Positions 33,898 to 43,112 of a stretch of 64,000 bases of DNA are shown in pieces. The notes under the pieces are model-generated. The model did not search any database and was not told the DNA's origin. It saw only the letters and a program-made list of their open reading frames with translations. Position 1 is the first letter of the stretch; every line of letters starts with the position of its first letter. The translations under genes were made by a program, and so were the position numbers. Origin of the DNA: Rhodobacter sp. 24-YEA-8 (lineage in GTDB: Bacteria; Pseudomonadota; Alphaproteobacteria; Rhodobacterales; Rhodobacteraceae); assembly GCF_900105075.1 (NCBI RefSeq), contig NZ_FNSK01000005.1, positions 1-64,000 on the forward strand, in the 5' to 3' direction.

Positions 33898-34647
33898 TCA
33901 AATACAGCGCCCGCCATCGACTTCCATCGCGACGCCGGTGATCATCGAAGCTTCTTCGGAACACAGGAACGCGGCCGCATTGCCCATATCCTCGGGCGTC
34001 GAGAACCGGCCAAGCGGGATCGAAGCGAGGAATTTCGCGCGGATCTCGGGCGTGTCAGACCCCATGAAGGTGGAGAGAAGCGGCGTATCGCCCGCCACCG
34101 GGTTGATCGCATTGACGCGGATCCCGAACGGGGCAAGCTCCACCGCCATGGCGCGGGTCGCAGTGATCACCCAGCCCTTGGAGGCATTGTACCAAGTCAG
34201 ATTGGGGCGCGGCGAGACCCCGCCGGTCGAGGCCACATTCAGGATCGCACCGGCTTTCTGCGCTTTGAAATGCGGCACCATCGCCCGGGCACCGTGATAG
34301 ATCGAGCGCATGTTCACATTGGCGATCCGGTCGAAATTCGCCTCGCCCAGCTCATCAAGCGGGGTTGGCAGATGGCCCACGCCGGCATTGTTGACCAGCA
34401 CATTCAGCCCGCCAAAGACCGAAAGCGCCAGATCGCGTGCGCCCGTCATGCCTTCGGCGCTTGCCACATCGCCGATGAAGGGGCGGCAATCAGCGCCAAG
34501 GCTTTCCGCCACCCGTTCAGCATTGGCCTGATCGCGGTCCATCAGCACGACTTTCGCGCCCTCGGCCACGAATTTCCGCACGATCCCTTCGCCAAAGCCC
34601 GAACCGCCGCCGGTGACGACAGCAATCTTACCACTCAGTCGCATCAT
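33898..34647 (-). CDS. SDR family oxidoreductase
   Basis: SDR of 249 aa with a classical set of motifs: VVTGGGSGFGEGIVRKF, LVNNAGVGH, catalytic Ser in LNVASTGGVS, WYNASKGW as Tyr-x3-Lys, and the C-terminal VAMEVDGGRC. The closest group is 3-oxoacyl-ACP-reductase-like/glucose dehydrogenase-like. It starts divergent from the aldehyde dehydrogenase and is followed by the tartrate-dehydrogenase-like gene. Together with ALDH these may oxidise a polyol or hydroxy acid; substrate unknown. Confidence 0.88.
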   Translation of the reverse strand: MMRLSGKIAVVTGGGSGFGEGIVRKFVAEGAKVVLMDRDQANAERVAESLGADCRPFIGDVASAEGMTGARDLALSVFGGLNVLVNNAGVGHLPTPLDELGEANFDRIANVNMRSIYHGARAMVPHFKAQKAGAILNVASTGGVSPRPNLTWYNASKGWVITATRAMAVELAPFGIRVNAINPVAGDTPLLSTFMGSDTPEIRAKFLASIPLGRFSTPEDMGNAAAFLCSEEASMITGVAMEVDGGRCI

Positions 34648-34823
34648 ATCTCCTTCGCGGGGCTTTGCCCCCCCGCCAAACGCCGGCAGAATGGGGGAAA
34701 GCCGGCGCCGGTGACAGCCGCATTATCTGAACGCGCGATCAGGTTTCCTTCCTTGAGCGCAGCCGCGCGCCGGGTATTTTGTGCCGCAGAGACCCGGCGA
34801 TCTGACCGGCCGGAGGGAATGAC

Positions 34824-36311
34824 ATGACTGACTGGACCAGCCGCGCGCGCGCGCTTTACGATGGCGGCTTCCGCCCGATGTTCCTTGATGGCCAATGGGT
34901 CGGCGCCGTCTCGGGCGAGGTGATGGAAGCCCGCAATCCCGCCACCGGCGCCCTGCTCGCCACCGTCCCGAAAGGCGGCGCTGCCGATATCGACGCCGCC
35001 GTCCGGGCCGCACGCCGCGCTTTTGAGGGGCCGTGGTCGAAATTCACCCCCTTTGAACGCCAGGCGCTTCTGTTGCGTATTGCCGAGCGGTTCGAAGCGG
35101 AATGGGAAGATCTGTGCCTTTCGGACACGCTGGATATGGGGATGCCGATTGCCCGCACCCTGGGCAATTCACGGCGCGTCCTGGGAATGCTGCGGTTCTA
35201 CGCAGGTCAGGCCGTGGCGATCCATGGTCAGACCATCCCGAATTCCTTTCCCGGCGAGATCCTGTCACAGACGGTGAAAGAGCCCATCGGCGTCGTCGGC
35301 GCGATCATCCCCTGGAATGCCCCGATTGCGGGATCGGTCTGGAAGATCGCACCGGCGCTGGCAACCGGCTGCACGGTGGTACTGAAACCGTCAGAGGAAG
35401 CCTCGCTGACCGTGCTGATGATCGCACGGCTGATGGCAGAGGCGGGCCTGCCTGAAGGCGTGTTGAATGTGGTGACAGGAACCGGAGCCGATGCCGGCGC
35501 GGCGCTGGCGGCACATCCCGATGTCGACAAGATCGTCTTTACCGGCTCGACCGCCACCGGTCAGGCCATTGCCCGCGCCGCCACCGGCACGCTGAAACAT
35601 GTCTCACTGGAGCTGGGCGGCAAATCACCGGTCATCATCTGCCGCGACGCGGATATCGACAAGGCGGTCCCCGTGGCCGCGATGGCGGTCTTTGCCAATT
35701 CCGGCCAGATCTGCATCGCCGGATCGCGCCTGTTTGTCGCGCGCGAGATCCATGACGATTTCGTCACACGCGTCGCGGATTATGCCGCGAAGCTCAGGAT
35801 CGGCGACGGGATCGCCCCGGAAACCGACATCGGCCCGATCATCTCGGCCCGGCAGAGCCAGCGGATCGAAGGGTTCCTTCACACCGGCCTGGAAGAGGGC
35901 GCCGAGGCCTATACCGGCGGCAACAGGCTTGAGCTTCCGGGGCTTGAGGGCGGCAATTTCATCGCGCCTACCGTCTTTGGTGGCGTCACCGATGAGATGA
36001 CCATCGCCCGCGAAGAGATCTTCGGCCCGGTGATTTCCGCCATGCCCTTTGACACGCTGGACGAGGTGGTGCAGCGCGCCAATGCCACGCCCTACGGCCT
36101 CGCGGCGGGAATTTTCACGACGCATCTGGGCACCGCGCATAAACTTTCGCGGCGCATCCGTGCCGGATCGGTCTGGGTGAATATGTATCACGCCATCGAC
36201 CCCGCCGTGCCGTTTGGCGGCATGAAAATGTCGGGCTATGGCCGCGAGGGCGGGCTGGAGCACCTGAGCGAATATCTTGAGACCAAGGCGATCTGGATCA
36301 ATACCGACTAG
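34824..36311 (+). CDS. NAD(P)-dependent aldehyde dehydrogenase
   Basis: ALDH of 495 aa, normal length. The catalytic Glu is in HVSLELGGKSPVI and the catalytic Cys in ANSGQICIAGSRLFV; GAIIPWNAPI, TGSTATGQAIA and EEIFGPVISAM complete the family signature. It resembles betaine aldehyde/vanillin-type ALDHs; the last part AVPFGGMKMSGYGREGG is standard. Divergent from SDR, convergent with a LysR gene (4-bp overlap of stops). Confidence 0.93.
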   Translation: MTDWTSRARALYDGGFRPMFLDGQWVGAVSGEVMEARNPATGALLATVPKGGAADIDAAVRAARRAFEGPWSKFTPFERQALLLRIAERFEAEWEDLCLSDTLDMGMPIARTLGNSRRVLGMLRFYAGQAVAIHGQTIPNSFPGEILSQTVKEPIGVVGAIIPWNAPIAGSVWKIAPALATGCTVVLKPSEEASLTVLMIARLMAEAGLPEGVLNVVTGTGADAGAALAAHPDVDKIVFTGSTATGQAIARAATGTLKHVSLELGGKSPVIICRDADIDKAVPVAAMAVFANSGQICIAGSRLFVAREIHDDFVTRVADYAAKLRIGDGIAPETDIGPIISARQSQRIEGFLHTGLEEGAEAYTGGNRLELPGLEGGNFIAPTVFGGVTDEMTIAREEIFGPVISAMPFDTLDEVVQRANATPYGLAAGIFTTHLGTAHKLSRRIRAGSVWVNMYHAIDPAVPFGGMKMSGYGREGGLEHLSEYLETKAIWINTD

Positions 36312-37207
36312 ATGCGGCCCAGTTCGGTGCGGATCAGTTCGATCAGCTGTTCGGAATAGCTGTGCTGGACATAGCCCTTCGCGGTCAGGATCCCGACCGC
36401 GCGGGTCGAGCCCGGATCCGAGATCCGCACCACCCGGAATTCGGCCGTCGGCATCATCGGCACCGCAATTTCCGGCACCAGCGCCACACCAAGCCCGGCC
36501 GAAGCCAGCGCAATCGCAGTATAGGCGTTCTGAACCTCATATTGCAGGTTCAGCGAGATGTCCTGATCTGCAGCCAGCCGGTCGATCTGTGCCCGGATCG
36601 CGGTCTGGCGGTCCAGCAGGATCAGCGGGAAACGCGCCACCTCTGACAGCATGAAACGCTGCGCGCCCTCGTCGAAATCGGCGGGGATACAGGCGACGAG
36701 ATGGTCTTCGAGGATCGGCTCGAACTGGAAATCGCTGAGCCCGGGCACTTCCGGCCCGATATAAAGCTCGACCTCCTGCTCCTGTAAAAGCGCAAGCGCG
36801 CCATTGGGCGGCGTTTCCTTCAGATCCACCAGGCTGCGCGGATAACGCAGCTTGAAGGTCGCAAGGATACGCCCGAGCCGGGTCGAGGCGAGGGTGGGCG
36901 CACAGGCTATCCGCACATGGCCACGCCGCTGCGCCGCGACCTCAGACAGGCGCGCCAGGCCGGCCTGCACCTCGGCCATCGCATGGCTGACCTGTTCATA
37001 AAGCACCCGCCCTTCCGAGGTCAGATTGGCGCGTTGCGGCGTACGGATGAAAAGGCTCATCCCCACCTGCGCCTCGAGATCGCGGATCTGCATCGACACG
37101 GCCGAGGGCGAGCGGTTGCTTTCTTCGGCCGCGCGGCGGAAACTGCCATGCTCTGCCGCCAACAGAAAGGTCTGCAGCAATTTAAGATTGATATTGCTTG
37201 CAGCCAT
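36308..37207 (-). CDS. LysR family transcriptional regulator
   Basis: Regulator of 299 aa. The N-terminal HTH reads LLQTFLLAAEHGSFRRAAEE followed by SNRSPSAVSMQIRDLEAQVG. The effector domain contains VRIACAPTLASTRLGRILATF and ALASAGLGVALVPEIAV. It faces the ALDH gene tail to tail and is likely the regulator of the SDR/tartrate-dehydrogenase-like/ALDH group, though control of the sugar operon on the other side cannot be excluded. Confidence 0.92.
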   Translation of the reverse strand: MAASNINLKLLQTFLLAAEHGSFRRAAEESNRSPSAVSMQIRDLEAQVGMSLFIRTPQRANLTSEGRVLYEQVSHAMAEVQAGLARLSEVAAQRRGHVRIACAPTLASTRLGRILATFKLRYPRSLVDLKETPPNGALALLQEQEVELYIGPEVPGLSDFQFEPILEDHLVACIPADFDEGAQRFMLSEVARFPLILLDRQTAIRAQIDRLAADQDISLNLQYEVQNAYTAIALASAGLGVALVPEIAVPMMPTAEFRVVRISDPGSTRAVGILTAKGYVQHSYSEQLIELIRTELGRI

Positions 37208-37359
37208 GACGGCCCCCCTGTGACAAGATCGTAGCCCCGGGGCGGGCTGCTGTCAGCCTTTCCCGAAAACCCCTGTCTCTGAGCCTGGCCGCCGCTTCGT
37301 CTATCCGGATGCCTATGCGCCGCCGGCGGGGGCTGATACGCGCCCCGCGCCAGGGCGGC

Positions 37360-38871
37360 TCAGTGAACGGCCGCGAACATGATCTTTTCTTCATCCGCGT
37401 CAAGGGCCATCATCTCTTCGACGATCTTGCCGCGTTTGGCCACCAGGATACGGTCGGAAACCGCCATGATTTCAGGAAGATAGGACGATATCACCACCAC
37501 CGCGAGCCCCTGATCGGCAAGATCATGGATCAGTTGATGGATCTCGACAATCGCGCCGACATCGACGCCGCGGGTCGGCTCATCGAAAATGATCAGCTTC
37601 GGCTCCTGGATCAGCGATTTCGCGATCACCACTTTTTGCTGATTGCCGCCAGACAGTTCGATCATCCGCGCCCGGTCCGAGATCTGCTTCAGCCGGAGCC
37701 GCTCGCCCCATTCCTTTGCCAGCTCCAGCGCACGGCGCGGCGAGACAACGGAAAGCGGGTTCGATTGTTTCGACAATTCCCCCAGCAGGAGGTTCTGCCC
37801 CGCCGTCATGGTTTCGAAAAACCCGTCATGTTTGCGGTCTTCGGTGACGTAGACGATGCCATCGCGCATCGCCGGACGTGGCACGCGGTAGCGCACCGGT
37901 TTGCCGTTCAGCCGCACCTCGCCGCCATGCATGAAATCGCGTTTCAGGACGCCCGCAACGACCTTGGCCATCTCTGACCGGCCCGCGCCGACAAGGCCGA
38001 AAATCCCCGTCACCTGGCCACCAAAGACCGAGAAGGACGAGTTCCGGACCATGGCGCCGCAGGACAGGTTCTCGACGCTGAGAACCTTTTCGCCATAAGG
38101 CCGGGGCTTGCGTTTCACGCTGCCATGCAGGCTTTCCGACAGGGTCCGCCCGACCATCGCCTGGACGATGCTTTCGCGGGTGAAGTCGTGTGCCGCGCCG
38201 GTCGCAGCCAGCTGGCCGTCGCGCAGGATCGTGATGCGGTCCGAGACCTCCAGCGCCTCTTCCAGCGCATGGGTGATGAAAACAATGGCCACACCCTTTG
38301 CCTTCAGCCGCTCGATCAGCATGAAGAAATGGCGCTTTTCCTCGGGTGTCAGCGTCGCGGTCGGCTCATCAAAGATGATGACACGGGCATTGTGATGCAC
38401 CGCGCGGGCGATCTCGACCATCTGCTTTTGCGCCGCCCCCAGCGTCGAGACCTGGGCGGTCGGATCAACCTGAAACCCCATGCCGACAAGGAATTGCCGC
38501 GCCTCGATATAGAGACCGCGCAGGCGGTTGAACATCTTTTCGTCGCCCAGATAGATGTTCTGTGCGACGGTCATGGCGGGAACCAGATTGGTCTCCTGGA
38601 ACACCATGACGACGCCGTTTTTCAGCGCTTCAGCGGGCGAGGCAAAGCTGACCTCGCGCCCGTCCAGCAGCATGCGGCCCTGGCTCAGCCGGTAGACACC
38701 GGCAATCACCTTGGTCAGCGTCGATTTCCCGGCGCCGTTTTCCCCCAGAAGCGCATGGACCTCGCCCTTGCGCAAAGTGAAATCCATGTCGCGAAACGCC
38801 GCAATGCCGCCGAAGCTTTTGGTGGCATTTTGCAGTTCAACCACGGTTTCCATCTTCAGATCCCCCGCCAT
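37360..38871 (-). CDS. Sugar ABC transporter, duplicated ATPase (RbsA/MglA-like)
   Basis: Tandem ATPase of 503 aa. First half: LLGENGAGKSTLTKVIAG, VFQETNLVPAMTV, VIIFDEPTATLTPEE. Second half: FGLVGAGRSEMAKVVAG (degenerate Walker A), LSGGNQQKVVIAKSL, LIIFDEPTRGVDVGA. It overlaps the stop of the propeller gene by TGATG; an ATG at 38853 with GGGGGA upstream is an alternative start. Last gene of the operon 44114-37360 (permease, binding protein, permease-propeller fusion, propeller, ATPase). Confidence 0.92.
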   Translation of the reverse strand: MAGDLKMETVVELQNATKSFGGIAAFRDMDFTLRKGEVHALLGENGAGKSTLTKVIAGVYRLSQGRMLLDGREVSFASPAEALKNGVVMVFQETNLVPAMTVAQNIYLGDEKMFNRLRGLYIEARQFLVGMGFQVDPTAQVSTLGAAQKQMVEIARAVHHNARVIIFDEPTATLTPEEKRHFFMLIERLKAKGVAIVFITHALEEALEVSDRITILRDGQLAATGAAHDFTRESIVQAMVGRTLSESLHGSVKRKPRPYGEKVLSVENLSCGAMVRNSSFSVFGGQVTGIFGLVGAGRSEMAKVVAGVLKRDFMHGGEVRLNGKPVRYRVPRPAMRDGIVYVTEDRKHDGFFETMTAGQNLLLGELSKQSNPLSVVSPRRALELAKEWGERLRLKQISDRARMIELSGGNQQKVVIAKSLIQEPKLIIFDEPTRGVDVGAIVEIHQLIHDLADQGLAVVVISSYLPEIMAVSDRILVAKRGKIVEEMMALDADEEKIMFAAVH

Positions 38872-39935
38872 CAGATCCCCCGGGCGGCGCCGTCAAGGCG
38901 CAGGATTTTGCCATGGCCTTTCGAGGCGACACAGAGATCATCGCCCTGTTCCGCAACCGAAACACAGCCATGCGCCTGACCATCGGCCCGCGAATGGAAA
39001 CTGCGCAGCGGTTTCATCTGCGGCGAACATTGCAGCACCAGCCCATAAGACCGCGTCTCGGCAAAAGGTTTCGTTACGCCCATCCGTCTGAGCTGGCTGC
39101 CCTGCATCGGTTCGGAGAAGGACAGCCCCGAGGCGAAGGCGGGCGCCATCCAGAACGGCTCCGGCACCTCGGCCAGCATGCGTTTGCAATAGGCCGGTTC
39201 GCGCAGGATGAATTCAACCAGCTGATTGCGCACCGAAAAGAAGCTGAGCCAGAACCCCGCCTCGACCGCAGGGGCGATCCGGGCCGGATAGGCGGGCAGA
39301 TGTTCCAGAACGGGTTCGGCTTTGCCGGTGCTCAGATCGACCGCCAGCACACGGTGCCGCCAGCTTTCCGAAAGCCAGACCTTTTGCGACCCCGTCGCGG
39401 CAACGCCCCCCGCCCAGGCCAGACCGCCCAGCACCCTGACCGCCTCGCCCGTGGCGAGGTTCAGCCGCCAGAGCGCACCGGACTGGCCCCGCTCCATCAG
39501 ATCACGGCGCCAGTCTGCGGCGCGGCGCTGGCTTGCGCCTTCCGTCACCAGCAGCGTATCGGCATCAAGGAAGGCAAGCGCGCTCGGGCTCTTCGGCGTG
39601 GCAAAGCTTTTGCCGTCATGGGTGCCGCCGCGCAGGGTCACGCCCTTGCCGTCAAGCCCCACGGCAAGCATGCCCTTGCCATAAGCCAGCGCCGAAACAT
39701 CGGTGTCGAAAGCGGCGATCTCTTCGCCGGTCTCAACCCGGATCACGCGCGGGCCTGAAGACGCCACCAGCCCCTTGCCGGTCACGACGAGATTGTCGGC
39801 ATCCCTAAGCAAGGCGATCTCGGCCGCCTCATCGAGGCCCGCATTCGGCAGCAAAGGGCCATCCAGCACCGGTACCGTGATCGCGGCCTCGCCCCGGCCA
39901 AGGCGGCGGTCGATAAAGCGGCGGATCGCGCTCAT
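38871..39935 (-). CDS. Six-bladed beta-propeller protein (SMP-30/strictosidine synthase-like)
   Basis: Protein of about 354 aa, no signal peptide. The strictosidine synthase-like pattern is visible as VWLSESWRHRVLAVDLSTGK and LPAYPARIAPAVEAGFWLSFF. These correspond to the FAESWACRINRYYY and LPGYPDNINRASDGTYWLAL segments of the fusion protein next to it, so the two are paralogues. The start ATG at 39935 overlaps the fusion gene's stop (ATGA). Family members are lactonases or C-O/C-N hydrolases with a central metal; the usual metal ligands are less obvious here. Confidence 0.75.
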   Translation of the reverse strand: MSAIRRFIDRRLGRGEAAITVPVLDGPLLPNAGLDEAAEIALLRDADNLVVTGKGLVASSGPRVIRVETGEEIAAFDTDVSALAYGKGMLAVGLDGKGVTLRGGTHDGKSFATPKSPSALAFLDADTLLVTEGASQRRAADWRRDLMERGQSGALWRLNLATGEAVRVLGGLAWAGGVAATGSQKVWLSESWRHRVLAVDLSTGKAEPVLEHLPAYPARIAPAVEAGFWLSFFSVRNQLVEFILREPAYCKRMLAEVPEPFWMAPAFASGLSFSEPMQGSQLRRMGVTKPFAETRSYGLVLQCSPQMKPLRSFHSRADGQAHGCVSVAEQGDDLCVASKGHGKILRLDGAARGI

Positions 39936-42046
39936 TTCGGTTTCCCCCAATAGCTGTCGACGCCGCACCAGTCCTGATCCGCCCCGGGCAGTTTCAGGGC
40001 GCCCATGCGGTTGTTGAAAATGCCGCACAGATACAGCGTGCCTTTATGCTCGCGCATCGAGGTGATCATCGGATGGCGGGTGCCGCCAAGATCCCAGAAG
40101 CTTTCCAGGATCTCGCCTTTTTCATTGAATTTCAGCACGCAGCCGGTGTTGAGGTTCGGCATCAGCCAGGCGTCCTGCGACACACGGCGCGCCATGCGGC
40201 GGCGGAAAGACGGCATCTCAAGCGAAAGATCCAGCGCCGGGGTGCGCGAGCCCATCAGGGCCAGCCAGTAGGTGCCGTCGGAGGCGCGGTTGATATTGTC
40301 CGGATAGCCCGGCAATCCCTCGATCACGCGTTCCAGCCTGCCCTTTTTCGGCCCTGCATAGTAATAGCGGTTGATCCGGCAGGCCCAGCTTTCGGCAAAC
40401 AGCACGGATTCCCCGTCATAAGAGGTGCAGACCCCGTTCGGGAAGATCAGGTTCGACAACACGGTGCGGGTGGTTCTGGTTTTGGGATCGTAGACGATCA
40501 GCCGCCCATTGCCGCGGCTTTCCAGCGCATCAGCATACCAGTCATGCATCTCGAACCGGACGGTGGCCTCGGAAAAGATGATCCGGCCATCGGGAAGGAT
40601 GTCGCAGTCATCGGCCAGTTTCATCACGGAATCGTCCGCGATCGAGGTCCAGCTGCGGTTGGTTTCCGCTGTCAGAAGCGTGACTTCGCCCTGGGGCGAG
40701 ACCTGGTAAAGCCCCATGCCGCCGACACAGACCGCAAGATTGCCCTCGGCGTCGAACGCCATGCCCTGAGGCGCGCCGCCGGTATGGGCGAAGATCTCGT
40801 AACGGGTATAATCCGGCCCGAACCAGCGCATGATGTCGCCATGGCGCGAGCCGGTGTAAAGATTGCCCTCGCGGTCGAAAATCGCATCTTCCGCGCCATC
40901 CATGATGCCAAGGCCGATGGGCTCTGACGCGCGCAGCCGGTCATTCGGCACCAGCGGCCCCTCGGTCGTGGAAATCGCCGGCGGCAGCTTGTTGAAGGTG
41001 GGCGAGATATAGACCGCGCGCAGCAGTTTATGGCGGTTCTTCACCCAGCGAACGTCGAGGAAGACAGCGGTGACCAGCACAAGGCCAAGGATCAGCGCAT
41101 TGACCGGGCCCGGAATGGCCAGCGCCAGCAAGGACGTCGACAGGATCAGCACGAACAGCGCGCCCATCAGCGCTTTCGCGACCGATCCACGCCCGCCGCC
41201 CAGCGAAATGCCGCCCAATACCGTCGCGGTCAGCGCCTGAAGTTCCATCCCCGCGCCGATGTCGGATGCAGCCGACCCGATCCGCGCCGCGAAATGGAAC
41301 CCGCCAAGCGCCACCAGAACCGAGCAGATCACATAGGCGGAAAACACCGTCCAGCGCACATTGATCCCGGCATTATGCGCCGAGCGCCGCGCACCACCAA
41401 CCGCCAGCAGCCGCCAGCCATAACGGCCACGCGACAGCACGATATGCAGGATCAGCGCAATCGCGGCCAGCACCCAGAAGGGGGTCGGCAGGCCCAGAAC
41501 ATGCCCCATGCCAAGGAAATCCCAGGCCGGGGAATCCGGGTAGTTCATCACGATATCGGTCGAGATCTGCGGGAAGACGATATCGAAAACCGACCGGAAG
41601 ATGATCAGCGTCACCAGTGTCGTCAGAAAGGCCCGCATCCTGAGGATACCGACCATGAAGCCGTTGATCGCGCCGCAAACCGCGCCGACCCCCAGGGTGG
41701 CGGCCAGCCCTCCGCCAAGGCTCAGCCCCATGACATTCATGGTGTAAAGCGCGGTGGTGACCGCAAGCGCAAACGTGGACCCGACCGAGAGGTCAATCCC
41801 CCCCGAGATCATCACGATGGTCAGGCCCAGAACAACGAGCCCCAGCTCGGCCATCTCGCCGGAAAGAAGTGAGATCGTCCCGAACTCGAAGAAGCGCGGC
41901 ACGATCGGTGCGAAAATCGCAATCACAAGCACAAGGGCTGTGAAGGGAATTGCGCTGTCCACCCATTTCTTGGTGAGAAGCTCGCCCAGAACGTGATCGG
42001 GCAGAACCCGGTACCGCAACCGGACAAGGCTTTCGCTGAGGCTCAT
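39932..42046 (-). CDS. Sugar ABC permease fused to a C-terminal SMP-30/strictosidine synthase-like propeller
   Basis: A 704-aa fusion. Residues ~1-335 are an RbsC-type permease: VMISGGIDLSVGSTFALAV, ILRMRAFLTTLVTLIIFRSV, AVGGARRSAHNAGINV and GGISLGGGRGSVAKALMG. After a short linker, residues ~350-704 form a six-bladed propeller: GAEDAIFDREGNLYTGSRHG, GAPQGMAFDAEGNLAVC, IFPNGVCTSYDGESVLFAES and LPGYPDNINRASDGTYWL. By the usual RbsC topology the propeller would face the cytosol. There is no frameshift or stop at the joint, so the fusion is real in this sequence. It would couple uptake to lactone hydrolysis or sensing; inference. Confidence 0.88.
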   Translation of the reverse strand: MSLSESLVRLRYRVLPDHVLGELLTKKWVDSAIPFTALVLVIAIFAPIVPRFFEFGTISLLSGEMAELGLVVLGLTIVMISGGIDLSVGSTFALAVTTALYTMNVMGLSLGGGLAATLGVGAVCGAINGFMVGILRMRAFLTTLVTLIIFRSVFDIVFPQISTDIVMNYPDSPAWDFLGMGHVLGLPTPFWVLAAIALILHIVLSRGRYGWRLLAVGGARRSAHNAGINVRWTVFSAYVICSVLVALGGFHFAARIGSAASDIGAGMELQALTATVLGGISLGGGRGSVAKALMGALFVLILSTSLLALAIPGPVNALILGLVLVTAVFLDVRWVKNRHKLLRAVYISPTFNKLPPAISTTEGPLVPNDRLRASEPIGLGIMDGAEDAIFDREGNLYTGSRHGDIMRWFGPDYTRYEIFAHTGGAPQGMAFDAEGNLAVCVGGMGLYQVSPQGEVTLLTAETNRSWTSIADDSVMKLADDCDILPDGRIIFSEATVRFEMHDWYADALESRGNGRLIVYDPKTRTTRTVLSNLIFPNGVCTSYDGESVLFAESWACRINRYYYAGPKKGRLERVIEGLPGYPDNINRASDGTYWLALMGSRTPALDLSLEMPSFRRRMARRVSQDAWLMPNLNTGCVLKFNEKGEILESFWDLGGTRHPMITSMREHKGTLYLCGIFNNRMGALKLPGADQDWCGVDSYWGKPK

Positions 42047-42059
42047 TGCAGACAGGTCC

Positions 42060-43073
42060 TTACTTCAGCTCGTCAATTTTCCAGCAGTTGCGACCGCTGG
42101 CATTGTTCTTGTCGACACGGGTGATCGGCCCGAAGAAGACGGTTTTCTCGGATCCGGCCGGGCGGTCGGGATTTTGCAGGAATTCAGAAATCTGTTGCGC
42201 GGCAATCTCGGCCTGGATCGGCGCGTTGAAATTATAGACCACGTCCAGCAGACCCTTTTCAATGCTCTCGCATGCGGTATGGGCGCCCGCGCCATTTGTG
42301 ACGATGGTCACCTGATCCTGTTTGCCTGCGGCCAGAACGGCGGCACCGGCGCCGACTTCGGCATTGTCCCAGATGCCCATGATCCCGCAGAGATCGGGAT
42401 GCTGTTGCAGCACGGTCTCGGTGATCTGACGGGCTTTCTCGCTGTCGTAATCAGCGGGCTGATCCGAGACCAGTTCGAGGCCGGGATTTTCCGCAAGGAT
42501 CTGGTTGAGACCTTCACGCATATAGATATTTGCGGCACCGGTCTGCACGCCCGCCAGCCAGACGATCTTGCCCGAAGGCGCGCCGGGGGCAAGGCAGGTC
42601 CGGGCCAGCTCGCCTGCTTCCAGGCGGCCCATTTCGATCCAGTCATTGCCGACATAGCTGTCGGTCTGTGTGATCGACTGCATATTGATCTGCAGGATCT
42701 TGATCCCGGCATCCTGCGCCTGTTTCAGCGCACGGGCATAGGTCTGCACATCGGGGTTCTGCACGATCAGCACATCAGGCTTTTCGGCAATCGCACCCTG
42801 CAGTGCGCGGATGCCGGCGGCGGTGTCCATATTGGGGTCACGCACTTCGAAGGTGAACCCATAGCGCGCGGCATGGCGCTGCCAGACGGCGGTCCAGGCC
42901 TGGTTGAGATCCATCCCCTGCGAAAGCGGCACGAAAATCACCTTCTTGCCGGTCACGGCCTCCAGATAGGCGGCACGACCAACCTGTTCGATATCATCGG
43001 CCTGCGCCGGAACCGCTGCCAGCAGCGCAGAAGCCGCCAGTGCCGCGAAGGTGGTATTCTTCAGAACTTTCAT
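42060..43073 (-). CDS. Periplasmic sugar-binding protein
   Basis: Type 1 periplasmic binding protein of 337 aa. Sec signal peptide (NTTFAALAASALLAAVPAQA) then VIFVPLSQGMDLNQAWTAVW; hinge segments IVWLAGVQTGAANIYMREGL and LCGIMGIWDNAEVGAGAAVL. Two late cysteines (ACESIE, RNCWKID) could form a disulfide. It lies between the two permease genes of the operon; ligand unknown but probably a sugar or sugar lactone given the propeller proteins. Confidence 0.88.
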   Translation of the reverse strand: MKVLKNTTFAALAASALLAAVPAQADDIEQVGRAAYLEAVTGKKVIFVPLSQGMDLNQAWTAVWQRHAARYGFTFEVRDPNMDTAAGIRALQGAIAEKPDVLIVQNPDVQTYARALKQAQDAGIKILQINMQSITQTDSYVGNDWIEMGRLEAGELARTCLAPGAPSGKIVWLAGVQTGAANIYMREGLNQILAENPGLELVSDQPADYDSEKARQITETVLQQHPDLCGIMGIWDNAEVGAGAAVLAAGKQDQVTIVTNGAGAHTACESIEKGLLDVVYNFNAPIQAEIAAQQISEFLQNPDRPAGSEKTVFFGPITRVDKNNASGRNCWKIDELK

Positions 43074-43112
43074 AGTGTCTCCTCCCTGAAACTTTCTTGT
43101 CTGCGTGATGGG

